DNA of 64,000 nucleotides from Gammaproteobacteria bacterium (GTDB lineage: Bacteria; Pseudomonadota; Gammaproteobacteria; Burkholderiales; Rhodocyclaceae), in contig JAHJEO010000019.1 in assembly GCA_018825305.1 (NCBI GenBank), forward strand, positions 1-64,000. Reading direction: 5' to 3'. Shown in pieces: positions 9,559-22,660 of this stretch. The notes beneath the pieces are model-generated. The model saw nothing but the letters and a program-made list of their open reading frames with translations. It was not told the DNA's origin and searched no databases. A program made the position numbers and the translations under genes. Every line of letters begins with the position of its first letter. Within the stretch, counting starts at the first letter, position 1.

Positions 9559-9975
9559 TCATAGCTCCTTCAAAAACGCCTCGGGCGATACGACCCGAAG
9601 TTGGGGGAAACGCAATTCCATTCTTGCTAGATCGCGCAGGTTTCGCGTGATCAGAAAATCGGCCCCTCCTGCGATGGCGAGTTCCACAAGGTGGTTGTCG
9701 GCCTCGTCCGGAACATTCGGGCGCCAAAGGTAATACACGCGAGTCCATTCGCAGCACGACAGAAATATGTCCAGCAACTCGCTCCGCTCATCCTTCGTCA
9801 ACTTCGACCGCTCGAACAGTTCGCCGCGCTCCAGGACATCCTCGTGCTCACAGAGCAGGGCCGTTCCCATGAGTGGCGTGAACTGATGGCGCAGGCACGC
9901 CGCGATGACCTCACTGGCCGCTCCGGTGCCAAGGCAGGCGCCAATGAAAATATTGGTATCGACGACGGCCTTCAT
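9559..9975 (-). CDS. PIN-domain toxin-like ribonuclease
   Basis: The 138-residue PIN-fold protein belongs to the group of putative toxin components. Acidic metal-binding residues are visible: Asp6 in VVDTNIF, Glu in the CEHEDV segment, and Asp in DEADNHLVELAI, followed by ITRNLRDL. These residues coordinate divalent metal for RNA cleavage in PIN nucleases. It is the first gene of the pair with the downstream RHH protein (one-base gap), a reversed order compared with most toxin-antitoxin modules. The module sits between parE (36 bases upstream) and parC. The RNA target is unknown. Confidence 0.82.
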   Translation of the reverse strand: MKAVVDTNIFIGACLGTGAASEVIAACLRHQFTPLMGTALLCEHEDVLERGELFERSKLTKDERSELLDIFLSCCEWTRVYYLWRPNVPDEADNHLVELAIAGGADFLITRNLRDLARMELRFPQLRVVSPEAFLKEL

Positions 9976-10011
9976 TGGCTACATGGTATCAGTTTTGCCA
10001 CCAAAGGCAAA

Positions 10012-11988
<1,977 letters not shown>

Positions 11989-12139
11989 GATCGGGGGGCG
12001 GAAATGGCCAGGGTAGCTACGCTAGCCGCTGCATTGCGTGCCTGCTGCCTGGAAAAGGGAGGCATTTTAGGCGGTGATCGGCGCGGCCGGCCAGCACGGG
12101 TGCCCGAATCGGTCGGCGCGGCCGTGCCCGTGGCGCCCG

Positions 12140-13279
12140 TCAGGCCGCCGCCAGGCGCCAGAGCGAGGTCGTTTCCGCGGCGCGTGCGGCGTGCAGCGGG
12201 TCACTTTTGTCGCCGACCTTGGGGTGGTCGGGGCGGATGTCGAGTCGTTCCATCACCGTCAGGCCCGCCGCGGCGATCATCGCCAGCAGTTCGGGGCGCG
12301 AGCGCAGTCCCAGGTGTTCGGCCAGGTCCGAGAGTATCAGCCAGCCTTCGCCGGCCGGTTCCAGATGATCGGCCAGCCCGGTGAGGAATCCCTGCAGCAT
12401 CCGGCTCTCGTGATCGAAGATGGCATGCTCGATCGGCGAACTGGGGCTGGCCGGCACCCAGGGCGGATTGCAGACCACCAGCGGCGCCCGGCCTGGCGGG
12501 AAAAGGTCCTGCTGCACGACCGCGACCTGGCCGAGCAGGCCGAGGCGCGCGAGATTCTCTTGCGCGCAGGCCAGGGCGCGCGGATCCTGGTCGGTGGCGA
12601 CGATGCGCTTGACGCCGCGCCGCGCCAGAATCGCCGCCAGCACGCCGGTGCCGGTGCCGATGTCGAAGGCCAGGGTGGCGGCAGGCAGTGGCGCCGTGGC
12701 GACCAGCTTCAGGTATTCGCCGCGGATCGGCGCGAAGACGCCGTAGTGAGGGTGGATGCGCTCACCGAGCACCGGGATCGCGACGCCCTTCTTGCGCCAT
12801 TCGTGGGCGCCGATCAGGCCGAGCAGTTCGCGTAGCGATGCGACGAAGGCGTGCTTGCCGGGGCCGTAGGCTTCGCTGCAGGCCTGACGCACGTCGGGCG
12901 CTCGTCGCAACGGCAGGCCATAGTCGGCGTCGAAGGGCAACAGCAACATGGCCAGGGTGCGGGCGCGTTGCGATTGCGCGAGGCGGTGGCGGTGGAAGGC
13001 CTCGGCGGGGGACACGACAGTTGCGTCCCTTGCGGCCGATTTGCGGGGCTTGCGTTCGACGCGGCGCGCCATCGCCTGCAACAGCTGTCGTGCGTTCTGG
13101 AAGTCGCCGCGCCACAGGATGGCGGTGCCTTCGCAGGCGAGGCGATAGGCCGCATCCGCCGTCAGCGTATCGTCGCCGATCACCACGCGCCTGGGCGGCG
13201 CGAGCCCGGCTTCCGATTGCCATGCGGCGGAGCGCTCCTCGCCGGCCTCGGTCCAGTTGATTGTCGGCTGCTCGGCCAT
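12140..13279 (-). CDS. class I SAM-dependent methyltransferase
   Basis: The 379-residue product has a Rossmann methyltransferase core in its second half. Motif I is FDIGTGTGVLAAILARRG (about 215-232), an acidic residue follows in VATDQDP, and the catalytic motif VVCNPPWVP marks N-methylation of adenine, guanine or glutamine amide, as in RsmC/PrmC/TrmN6-type enzymes. The N-terminal ~190 residues are basic and may bind RNA or protein. The substrate cannot be assigned. It lies 26 bases after the ABC-F gene on the same strand, so the two are probably co-transcribed and may both act on ribosomes. Confidence 0.8.
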   Translation of the reverse strand: MAEQPTINWTEAGEERSAAWQSEAGLAPPRRVVIGDDTLTADAAYRLACEGTAILWRGDFQNARQLLQAMARRVERKPRKSAARDATVVSPAEAFHRHRLAQSQRARTLAMLLLPFDADYGLPLRRAPDVRQACSEAYGPGKHAFVASLRELLGLIGAHEWRKKGVAIPVLGERIHPHYGVFAPIRGEYLKLVATAPLPAATLAFDIGTGTGVLAAILARRGVKRIVATDQDPRALACAQENLARLGLLGQVAVVQQDLFPPGRAPLVVCNPPWVPASPSSPIEHAIFDHESRMLQGFLTGLADHLEPAGEGWLILSDLAEHLGLRSRPELLAMIAAAGLTVMERLDIRPDHPKVGDKSDPLHAARAAETTSLWRLAAA

Positions 13280-13305
13280 CGCGTCTTGGGGCGCTCGCCG
13301 TGGTG

Positions 13306-14988
<1,683 letters not shown>

Positions 14989-15113
14989 GTGCGGGAGATT
15001 CGGGCAATCCGACATTCATAGAGGTCGCGCATCATACGCCTACGAGTATTTCAGGCGCGGTAGGCGCCGTCGCGCATGGACCGCCGACGGTCGCTGCGCA
15101 TCCCGCGAAAAAT

Positions 15114-15851
15114 CTACGGCCGGGGTGCCGTCAGCGTCAGCAGGATGTCCGAGTACCAGGCGCAGTTCAGACCGAGCGCCTCGTCCAGTTCGAGGTCGCG
15201 CGAACCCACGTCGAGCCTGGCCGAGTGGATGCCGAGCAGTACCCACGGCAGAGCGCCATTCGCCGGGTCGTTACTTGCGGCGCGCATGACGACGGGCGCA
15301 CCACTGGTGCCGCGGTGGGTGCGGGCATCGGTCAGGAAGAAGCCCTCGCCCTGAAAACGCAGACCGAAGGGTGAGGCGGCAATGGCCTGGCGCACCACGG
15401 GCATGTGGTGGCGGGCGTCGTGGAATCCCAGCGGAAAGCCGACGACCAGCAGGGGCGTGCCGACCTCTACCGAATCGCTTGCGCCGGGCAGATTGTCCGG
15501 CGTGAATGCGTGGAATATGGCGGTTGTCGGCAATGCCGCACGGTCGATCTCGATGACGGCCACGTCGATTTCGCCAGCCATATCGTTCCCCTGGCGCCAA
15601 AGGCCTTTGCCGTCTCGGTAAAGCGGCATCGAGAAACCGATGGATGCGGCGAGGTTTTCGGTGTTGGTGTGCAGTTCGATTTCGATGCGGTCTGGGAAGT
15701 GCTTGCTGGGTTCGTCGAACAGCACATGCCGGCTGGTACCGAGGAACAACCGGTCGCCGCGAGCGAAGAAGAAGCCGCTGGCATTGGTCAACGGCGCCAG
15801 CCCGGCAAAGGTGAGGACGCGCGCAGCGGTGAGGAAGAGCGATTCGATCAT
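15114..15851 (-). CDS. trypsin-like serine protease
   Basis: The 245-residue product looks like a chymotrypsin-fold peptidase. The likely triad is His42 (GTSRHVLF), Asp96 (EIDVAVIEID) and Ser183 (HRGTSGAPVV). No clear signal peptide or membrane helix is seen, so it may act in the cytoplasm. It starts 12 bases after the alpha-E gene and is the third gene of the unit ATP-grasp, alpha-E, protease, which points to a shared role with the Anbu/transglutaminase genes divergently placed upstream. A trypsin-like protease in this setting is, to my knowledge, not a standard member. Its substrate is unknown. Confidence 0.82.
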   Translation of the reverse strand: MIESLFLTAARVLTFAGLAPLTNASGFFFARGDRLFLGTSRHVLFDEPSKHFPDRIEIELHTNTENLAASIGFSMPLYRDGKGLWRQGNDMAGEIDVAVIEIDRAALPTTAIFHAFTPDNLPGASDSVEVGTPLLVVGFPLGFHDARHHMPVVRQAIAASPFGLRFQGEGFFLTDARTHRGTSGAPVVMRAASNDPANGALPWVLLGIHSARLDVGSRDLELDEALGLNCAWYSDILLTLTAPRP

Positions 15852-15863
15852 GGGGAACCGCGG

Positions 15864-16826
15864 CTACTGACCGGCACTTTGGCCGTTCTTCGGCTGGTGC
15901 TGGTTGAAGTATTGTCCGGCGACGGCAGCATGGATGGTGGCGATGTCGCCCTGCAAGTCGTCTAGAAAATCGTGCAATACCGGGGATGTCAGCCCTTCGA
16001 GGCGCATGCCCGTGAGGTGATCCTCGGCCTGGCGCAGCGCCCTGATTGCCGCCGGGTTGTCGGGCAGGGCGGCCAGGCAGGCCTGGATTTCGGAAAAACA
16101 GAAATTGACCGAGCGTGGAAAGAGGGTGTCCTTCAGCAGGAATTCGGCGGCGTAGCGCCGACGCACATGCACGCCGACGTGGTTGCGGTACATCTGCAGG
16201 GCCGACAGGGCGTTGAGGGTGGCCACCCAGGCGCGCTGGGTGGTCAGTGCCGCGATGGCTGAATCGCCGGATACCTGCAGTGCGGAATTGACGTCGACGA
16301 TGCGGGTGGTCATGTCCGCGCGTTCGATGTTGCGGCCGAGCTTGATGAACTGGTAGGCGGCGTCGCGGCTCATCGAGCCGGTGAACAGGCCGGTGATCGA
16401 TTCGCGCCGGCCGATCACGCCGCGCAGCACTTCTTCGCGCGGGCCGCGGCCGACCAGCGCGCGCGGGCCATTGTCGCGAATGTAGAGGTAGAGGCTGTTG
16501 ATCCGCTCCCAGAGTTCCATCGGCAGCACCTCGCGCACGGTGCGGGCGTTCTCGCGGGCGTTGTGGATGCTGGAAATGATGGAGCTCGGATTGTCTTCGT
16601 CGTCCACCAGGAATCGAATGATGGTGTCTTCGTCGGCCTGCGGGTAACGCTTGACGAACTCGGCATCGAGTCCGGCCACCTTGATCAGGATATGCCAGCC
16701 AAAACTGGCCTTGGCCGGCAGGTCGAGCAGTACCTGCGTGGTGCTGTTGATCAGGCGTGCGGTGTTTTCGCCGCGATCGAGGTAGCGGCCAATCCAGTAA
16801 AGACTTTCGGCTACGCGCGAGAGCAT
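15864..16826 (-). CDS. alpha-E domain protein (Anbu-cluster partner)
   Basis: The 320-residue all-helical protein belongs to the alpha-E family. It begins MLSRVAESLYWIGRYLDRGENTARL, as is typical, and contains the RDAAYQFIKLGRNIERADMTTRIVDV segment. Conserved Arg/Glu/Asp residues cluster in the predicted helical bundle. The family is found almost always next to circularly permuted ATP-grasp proteins and transglutaminases, and is thought to be their partner in peptide or amide-bond formation. Its ATG overlaps the stop of the ATP-grasp gene by one base (TAATG), so translation is probably coupled. The biochemical activity is not known. Confidence 0.9.
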   Translation of the reverse strand: MLSRVAESLYWIGRYLDRGENTARLINSTTQVLLDLPAKASFGWHILIKVAGLDAEFVKRYPQADEDTIIRFLVDDEDNPSSIISSIHNARENARTVREVLPMELWERINSLYLYIRDNGPRALVGRGPREEVLRGVIGRRESITGLFTGSMSRDAAYQFIKLGRNIERADMTTRIVDVNSALQVSGDSAIAALTTQRAWVATLNALSALQMYRNHVGVHVRRRYAAEFLLKDTLFPRSVNFCFSEIQACLAALPDNPAAIRALRQAEDHLTGMRLEGLTSPVLHDFLDDLQGDIATIHAAVAGQYFNQHQPKNGQSAGQ

Positions 16827-18283
16827 TATTCGTCCCCCAAGTCGATGATCCAGGTGTCTTTGCTGCCGCCACCCTGGGATGAATTGACCACCAGCGACCC
16901 CTTGCGCAGTGCCACGCGGGTGAGTCCGCCGGTGGTGGCGTAAAGCTTGTCTGACTGCAGCACGAAGGGGCGCAGGTCGAGGTGCCGCGGCACCAGGCTG
17001 TCGTCGATAAGCGTGGGTGCGGTAGAGAGCGCCAGCGTCGGCTGTGCCATGTAGTTGCGCGGGTTTTCGCGGATGAGGTCGGCAAATTTCAGTCGCTCTT
17101 CCTCACTCGCCCGTGGTCCGATGAGCATGCCGTAGCCGCCCGACTCGTTGGCCGGTTTCACTACCAGTTTGTCGAGGTTGGCGAGGACATGTTCGCGCTG
17201 GTCGTCCATCATGCACAGCCAGCTAGGCACGTTGGCAAGGATGGGATCCTGGTCGAGGTAGTACTTGATCATTTTCGGCACGAAGGTGTAGACGACCTTG
17301 TCATCGGCCACGCCGGCACCCGGCGCATTGGCGATGCCGACATTGCCAGCACGCCAGGCGCGCATCAGGCCGGGAACCCCCAGCATCGAATCGGGCCTGA
17401 AGGCCTCGGGGTCGAGAAATTCGTCATCAATGCGGCGGTAGACGACATCGACGCGGCGCAGGCCGGTGATGGTCTTCATGTAAACACAATCGTCCTTGGT
17501 CACGACGAGGTCGGAACCCTCGACGAGAACGGCGCCCATCTTCTGCGCCAGGTAGCTGTGCTCGAAGTAGGCCGAGTTGTAGATGCCCGGGGTGAGCACG
17601 ACAATGACCGGTTTTTCCTGCTGCTGCGGCGCCAATGCAGCCAGCGTGTCGTAGAGTTGCGCCGGGTAATCGTCGACCGGGAGGATGGGGCTGGACTTGA
17701 ACAATTCCGGAAACAGCCGTTTCATCAGCTCCCGGTTTTCCAGCATGTATGAGACACCGGAGGGTACCCGCAGGTTGTCTTCGAGCACATACACGGTGCC
17801 GTCGCCGTCACGCACCAGGTCGGTGCCGCAAACATGCGCCCACACGCCAAAACGGGGCTTCATGCCGCGGCACTGGGCGCGGAAATTCTTTGAGCCGGCC
17901 AGCACTTCGGCCGGGAATATCCCGTCCTTGACGATGCGCTGCTCGTTGTAGATGTCGTCGATGAACAGGTTGAGCGCAGTCAGGCGCTGCTTCAGGCCGG
18001 CATCAATGCGGTCCCACTCACGCTTGGACATGGTGCGCGGAATGAGGTCGAAGGGCCAGACGCGGTCGATGTTGCCGGCTTCGCTATAGACCGTGAAGGT
18101 GATGCCCATGGCCATGATGGCCGCATCCACCGCTTCGCGCCGGGCGAGCAATTCGGCGATGCCGAGGCGATTGACGTAGTCGAAAAGCAGCTTCGCCGCA
18201 GGGCGCGGGCGCAGTTTTTCGTCCACCAACTCGTCGTAAATGCCGGGTTGGGGGTAGTCGAGTAGTTGTACTGGTGCTGACAT
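16826..18283 (-). CDS. circularly permuted ATP-grasp protein
   Basis: The 485-residue protein belongs to the circularly permuted type 2 ATP-grasp group (COG2308-like), predicted to form amide bonds using ATP. Landmarks are GITFTVYSEAGNIDRVWPFD near the N-terminus, VYVLEDNLRVPSGVSYMLENR, VLTPGIYNSAYFEHSYLAQ, and the C-terminal VVKPANESGGYGMLIGPRAS, which would hold the nucleotide-binding Lys and Gly loop. It is the first gene of the minus-strand unit and is divergent from the Anbu gene across about 157 bases. With alpha-E, Anbu and the transglutaminase it forms a predicted peptide-ligase/peptidase system with unknown product. Confidence 0.92.
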   Translation of the reverse strand: MSAPVQLLDYPQPGIYDELVDEKLRPRPAAKLLFDYVNRLGIAELLARREAVDAAIMAMGITFTVYSEAGNIDRVWPFDLIPRTMSKREWDRIDAGLKQRLTALNLFIDDIYNEQRIVKDGIFPAEVLAGSKNFRAQCRGMKPRFGVWAHVCGTDLVRDGDGTVYVLEDNLRVPSGVSYMLENRELMKRLFPELFKSSPILPVDDYPAQLYDTLAALAPQQQEKPVIVVLTPGIYNSAYFEHSYLAQKMGAVLVEGSDLVVTKDDCVYMKTITGLRRVDVVYRRIDDEFLDPEAFRPDSMLGVPGLMRAWRAGNVGIANAPGAGVADDKVVYTFVPKMIKYYLDQDPILANVPSWLCMMDDQREHVLANLDKLVVKPANESGGYGMLIGPRASEEERLKFADLIRENPRNYMAQPTLALSTAPTLIDDSLVPRHLDLRPFVLQSDKLYATTGGLTRVALRKGSLVVNSSQGGGSKDTWIIDLGDE

Positions 18284-18440
18284 GCTGATATCCCGTTTGT
18301 TTGGGGGGGCTGACGCGTCGGTTTCGCTTCATGTGTGGGCAATAGCAACAAGCAGGCCACATGGCTGCATGTATCAGGGCAGCTTACCACTCACTGCGGG
18401 ATGCCTTTAGAATGGCACTGTCCAGTTCATTTCTCAGCGT

Positions 18441-19223
18441 ATGACTTATTGCCTAGCCATCAACGTCAACGACGGTATCGTTTTCTGTTCCGACTCGCGT
18501 ACCAATGCGGGAACAGACAATGTCGGCACTTATTCGAAGTTGCACCCCTTCGTCTGGCCGGGCCAGCGTTTTTTCACGCTGCTTTCCGCCGGCAACCTGG
18601 CGACGACCCAGGCCGTGGTAAAGAAGCTCAATAGTGACATTGCGGCCGCGACCACGCCCAATCTGCTCACGGTTGCCAACATGCAGGAGGCTGCCGACTA
18701 TCTCGGTGTTGTCAGCACGGAGGTGCAGAAGCTGCACTCGACGCGCGATACCGCAACAACGAATTTCGAAGCGACTTTCATCTTCGGTGGACAGATCGTT
18801 GGCCAGCCTACCGAGATTTTCATGGTCTACCCGCAGGGCAATTACATTCACGAGTCGCAGGAACATCCTTTCCTGCAGATCGGCGAGATCAAGTACGGCA
18901 AGCCGATCCTCGACCGCGTGATCAAGCGTGATGTATTCCTCGAGCGCGCTGCGCGTTGCGCCATGGTATCGATGAACTCGACGATTCGAAGCAATGTCAC
19001 CGTGGGACCGCCGGTGGACATGATCATCTACAAACGCGACAGCCTCGATGGCGGCCGCCGCCTTTACTACGGCGAAGACGACACCTTCGCGCGGGAATTG
19101 TCGGCGAAATGGAACGAGGGCCTGTTGCTGGCCCTGCAGAGCCTGCCGCGATTCCCCTGGGAAGTCAGCAATCCGCCGGCGGAAGAAGAGCACCGGGTCG
19201 TAAACTTTCCCGGCAACAACTGA
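18441..19223 (+). CDS. anbu: Anbu, proteasome-like peptidase
   Basis: The 260-residue Ntn-hydrolase belongs to the bacterial ancestral beta-subunit (Anbu, BPH) family. After removal of Met1 the nucleophile would be Thr2 (MTYCLAINVNDG); Asp18 (FCSDSRTNAG) and Lys33 correspond to the proteasome Asp17/Lys33 pair. The family forms helical rather than closed ring assemblies, according to published structures. It is divergent from the ATP-grasp/alpha-E/protease unit and is followed after 88 bases by the transglutaminase gene. The usual view is that it processes a product of these neighbours; no substrate is known. Confidence 0.93.
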   Translation: MTYCLAINVNDGIVFCSDSRTNAGTDNVGTYSKLHPFVWPGQRFFTLLSAGNLATTQAVVKKLNSDIAAATTPNLLTVANMQEAADYLGVVSTEVQKLHSTRDTATTNFEATFIFGGQIVGQPTEIFMVYPQGNYIHESQEHPFLQIGEIKYGKPILDRVIKRDVFLERAARCAMVSMNSTIRSNVTVGPPVDMIIYKRDSLDGGRRLYYGEDDTFARELSAKWNEGLLLALQSLPRFPWEVSNPPAEEEHRVVNFPGNN

Positions 19224-19311
19224 AGTCGCCTGTGATGGCCGCCGCTACCGGCTCGCCGGTGCGGTCGTTGCATGAGGCGTCAACAGCCTCCAACAGAACC
19301 GGCCAGAACCC

Positions 19312-22300
19312 ATGTCGATCCACGTTGCCCTCAGGCATACCACCCGCTATCGCTTCGACCGCCCGATTGAACTGAGCCCGCATGTGGTGCGGTTGAGGCC
19401 GGCAGCGCACAGCCGCACCCCAATCGTCAGCTACAGCCTGACGGTTCGCCCCGACAAGCATTTCATCAACTGGCAGCAGGATCCCTTCGGCAACTATCTG
19501 GCGCGGCTGGTCTTTCCCGAAAAGACCGAGGAACTGCTGATCGACGTCGAGGTGATCGCCGACCTCACGGTAGTCAATCCCTTCGATTTTTTCATCGAGG
19601 ATGCCGCCCAGCACTGGCCCTTCGCCTACGAGGGCATGCTGGCGCAGGACCTGGCCCCCTATCGCGAGCTTGAGGCACCGGGACCGCTGCTGGCCGCCTT
19701 CCTCGCCGCCATTCCACGCGACGAACAGCCGACCATCGATTTCCTGGTGGCGCTCAATCAGCGCTTGCAAGGCGCGATCGGCTATACGGTGCGCCTGGAG
19801 CCGGGCGTGCAAAGCTGCGAGCAGACGCTGGGTTCGGCCATCGGCTCCTGTCGCGATACCGGCTGGCTGCTGGTGCAGGTGCTGCGCCATCTCGGCCTGG
19901 CGGCGCGCTTCGTTTCCGGCTATCTGGTGCAGCTCACCGCCGACGAGAAATCGCTGGACGGGCCCTCCGGCACGGAGAAGGATTTCACCGACCTCCACGC
20001 CTGGGCCGAGGTCTTCGTCCCCGGCGCCGGCTGGATCGGCCTCGATCCGACCTCGGGGCTGTTCGCGGGCGAGGGCCACATTCCGCTCGCCGCCACGCCG
20101 CACCCGTCGAGCGCGGCGCCGATCGAGGGACTGACCGATCCCTGCGAGGTCGACTTCGGCTTCAGCAATACGGTGACGCGTTTCAAGGAAGACCCGCGCG
20201 TCACCAAGCCCTACACGGAAGAGCAATGGGCGCAGATCCGCGCTCTCGGTCGCCTCGTCGACGCGAACCTGCAGGCCATGGACGTGCGGCTCACCCAGGG
20301 CGGCGAGCCGACCTTCGTTTCGGTCGACGACATGGAAGGCGCGGAATGGAACACCGCCGCCCTCGGCAAGAAGAAGAGCGAGCTGGCCGACGTGCTGGCG
20401 CGCCGGCTCAAGGCCCGCTTCGCGCCTGGGGCGCTGCTGCACATGGCGCAGGGCAAGTGGTATCCGGGCGAACCGCTGCCGCGCTGGGCCCTGGGGCTAT
20501 TCTGGCGCAAGGACGGCGTGCCGGTCTGGCGCGACGAAGCACTGCTGGCCGAGTCGGGCCGCGACCATGGCCACGATGCCGAAGACGCACGCCGCTTCGC
20601 CGAAACCCTGGCGCGCCACCTCGGCCTCGCCGGCAGCAGCGCACAGCCGGCCTTCGAGGACGGGCTGCATGCCCTGCAGCAGGAAGCCGAAATGCCGGCC
20701 AACCTCGATGCCGCCCATGCCGACCTGAAGGCGCCGGCGGAGCGGCGCCGGCTGGCCCAGGTGTTGTCGCGCGGACTCGACACGCCCGTCGGCTACCTGC
20801 TGCCGCTGGGCTGGAGCTGGAGCGCGGAGACGTGGTACACAATGCCCTGGGAATTCCGTCGCGGCCGGCTCTACCTGGTGCCGGGCGATTCGCCGATGGG
20901 CTTGCGCCTGCCGCTGGCCTCGCTGCCCTGGGTGCCGGCAGACGAAGTCGAGCACGAGAGCGAAGCCGACCCCTTCGCGCCCCACCTGCCGCTGGCGGAT
21001 TTTCACGGCGAGGTGGCGGCCCGCTTCAGCCGCATCGACGATGCGCGCCCGGATCATCCGGAAATCCATCCGCAGGCGCCGGGCGACAAGCCCAAGAAAA
21101 GACTCCAGGTGCCGCACACCGCCGTGTGCGTCGAAGCGCGCGGCGGCTGCCTGCATGTCTTCCTGCCGCCGATGCAGCGCCTGGAGCATGCGCTGGAACT
21201 GATCTCGGCCGTCGAACACACCGCCGCGGCGCTCAAGACGCCCGTGACCGTCGAGGGCTACGCGCCGCCCGGCGATGCCCGCCTGCAGAAGCTGCTGGTG
21301 ACGCCCGATCCCGGAGTCATCGAGGTCAACGTGCAGCCGGCGTCGAACTGGGACGAGCTCGAGGCGATCACGACGCAACTCTACGAGGAGGCGCGGCTGT
21401 CGCGCCTGGGCACCGACAAGTTCATGCTCGACGGCCGCCACAGCGGTACCGGTGGCGGCAACCATGTCACCTTCGGCGCCGCCGCACCGGGCGACAGCCC
21501 CTTCCTGCGGCGGCCCGACCTGCTGCGCAGCATCGTCACCTACTGGCAGCACCACCCCAGCCTGTCTTACCTGTTCAGCGGCATGTTCGTCGGCCCCACC
21601 AGCCAGGCGCCGCGCGTGGACGAGGGGCGCGCCGAGACGCTCTACGAACTCGAAATCGCCTTCCAGCAGATGCCGGCGGGCGAGGTGCCGCAACCGTGGC
21701 TGGTCGACCGCCTGTTCCGCCACCTGCTCGCCGACATCACCGGCAACACGCACCGCTCCGAGTTCTGCATCGACAAGCTCTATTCGCCCGACAGTGCCGC
21801 GGGGCGCCAGGGCCTGCTCGAATTTCGCGGCTTCGAGATGCCGCCGCACGCACGCATGAGCCTGGCGCAGATGCTGCTGCTGCGCGGCCTGCTCGCGCGC
21901 TTCTGGAAAACGCCCTACGCCGCGCCGCTGGTGCGCTGGGGCACCGCGCTGCACGACCGCTGGATGCTGCCGCACTTCCTGTGGAACGACCTCAAGGACG
22001 TCGTCGCCGACCTGGCCGCGGCCGGCTATGCCTTCGAGGCCGACTGGTTCGCGCCCTTCCTCGAATTCCGCTTCCCGCGCCATGGCAGCGTGCAACTGGG
22101 CGACATCGACATCGAGGTGCGCGGCGCCATCGAACCCTGGCACGTACTGGGCGAGGAAGTGACAGGGCTGGGCACGGCACGCTTCGTCGACTCCTCGGTC
22201 GAGCGCGTGCAACTCAAGGTCACGGGACTCACCGACGGCCGCTACGCGCTCGCCTGCAACGGCCGCCGCGTGCCCCTGCGCAACACCGGCGTGCAGGGCG

Positions 22301-22614
22301 AGTACGTCGCCGGCGTGCGCTATCGCGCCTGGCAGCCGCCCTCGGGCCTGCATCCCACCATCGGCGTGCATTCGCCGCTGGTGTTCGACCTGTTCGACCT
22401 GTGGAACGGCCGCGCCATCGGCGGTTGCACTTATCACGTGATGCACCCGGGCGGGCGCAGTTACGAGACCTTCCCGGTGAATGCCTGGGAGGCCGAAGCG
22501 CGCCGCCACATCCGCTTCCACGCCAGCGGCCACACGCCCGGCGGCTATCCGCTGCCGGCCGATGAAATGCCGGGCGAATATCCGTTCACTTTGGACTTGC
22601 GGCGAGATGGCTGA
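19312..22614 (+). CDS. transglutaminase-like/DUF2126 protein, 1100 residues
   Basis: This large cytoplasmic-looking protein has an N-terminal beta domain (about 1-90, typical [16 protein letters not shown]), a transglutaminase core and a long DUF2126 region (about 300-1100). The predicted catalytic triad is Cys180 (GSCRDTGW), His229 (DLHAWAEVF) and Asp245 (IGLDPTSG). The C-terminal half contains [16 protein letters not shown] and other glycine/histidine motifs, which resemble the glutamine-synthetase-like or amidoligase features proposed for this family. It follows Anbu in the same direction and likely belongs to one functional unit with ATP-grasp and alpha-E. It could make or break isopeptide bonds; the direction is not determined. 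Confidence 0.9.
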   Translation: MSIHVALRHTTRYRFDRPIELSPHVVRLRPAAHSRTPIVSYSLTVRPDKHFINWQQDPFGNYLARLVFPEKTEELLIDVEVIADLTVVNPFDFFIEDAAQHWPFAYEGMLAQDLAPYRELEAPGPLLAAFLAAIPRDEQPTIDFLVALNQRLQGAIGYTVRLEPGVQSCEQTLGSAIGSCRDTGWLLVQVLRHLGLAARFVSGYLVQLTADEKSLDGPSGTEKDFTDLHAWAEVFVPGAGWIGLDPTSGLFAGEGHIPLAATPHPSSAAPIEGLTDPCEVDFGFSNTVTRFKEDPRVTKPYTEEQWAQIRALGRLVDANLQAMDVRLTQGGEPTFVSVDDMEGAEWNTAALGKKKSELADVLARRLKARFAPGALLHMAQGKWYPGEPLPRWALGLFWRKDGVPVWRDEALLAESGRDHGHDAEDARRFAETLARHLGLAGSSAQPAFEDGLHALQQEAEMPANLDAAHADLKAPAERRRLAQVLSRGLDTPVGYLLPLGWSWSAETWYTMPWEFRRGRLYLVPGDSPMGLRLPLASLPWVPADEVEHESEADPFAPHLPLADFHGEVAARFSRIDDARPDHPEIHPQAPGDKPKKRLQVPHTAVCVEARGGCLHVFLPPMQRLEHALELISAVEHTAAALKTPVTVEGYAPPGDARLQKLLVTPDPGVIEVNVQPASNWDELEAITTQLYEEARLSRLGTDKFMLDGRHSGTGGGNHVTFGAAAPGDSPFLRRPDLLRSIVTYWQHHPSLSYLFSGMFVGPTSQAPRVDEGRAETLYELEIAFQQMPAGEVPQPWLVDRLFRHLLADITGNTHRSEFCIDKLYSPDSAAGRQGLLEFRGFEMPPHARMSLAQMLLLRGLLARFWKTPYAAPLVRWGTALHDRWMLPHFLWNDLKDVVADLAAAGYAFEADWFAPFLEFRFPRHGSVQLGDIDIEVRGAIEPWHVLGEEVTGLGTARFVDSSVERVQLKVTGLTDGRYALACNGRRVPLRNTGVQGEYVAGVRYRAWQPPSGLHPTIGVHSPLVFDLFDLWNGRAIGGCTYHVMHPGGRSYETFPVNAWEAEARRHIRFHASGHTPGGYPLPADEMPGEYPFTLDLRRDG

Positions 22615-22660
22615 CGTGGCCGATGCGGTGAGGGGCTGCTAGCATGAAGAAATTGGTCGG

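Noticed and set aside
15271-17085. 604-residue minus-strand frame across the protease and alpha-E genes
   Set aside because: It overlaps two genes with recognisable residues in another frame and is Arg/Pro-rich with no motif.
20226-22565. Long alternative frames within the transglutaminase gene on both strands
   Set aside because: They are Arg/Ala-rich shadow frames of a protein with an intact catalytic triad.
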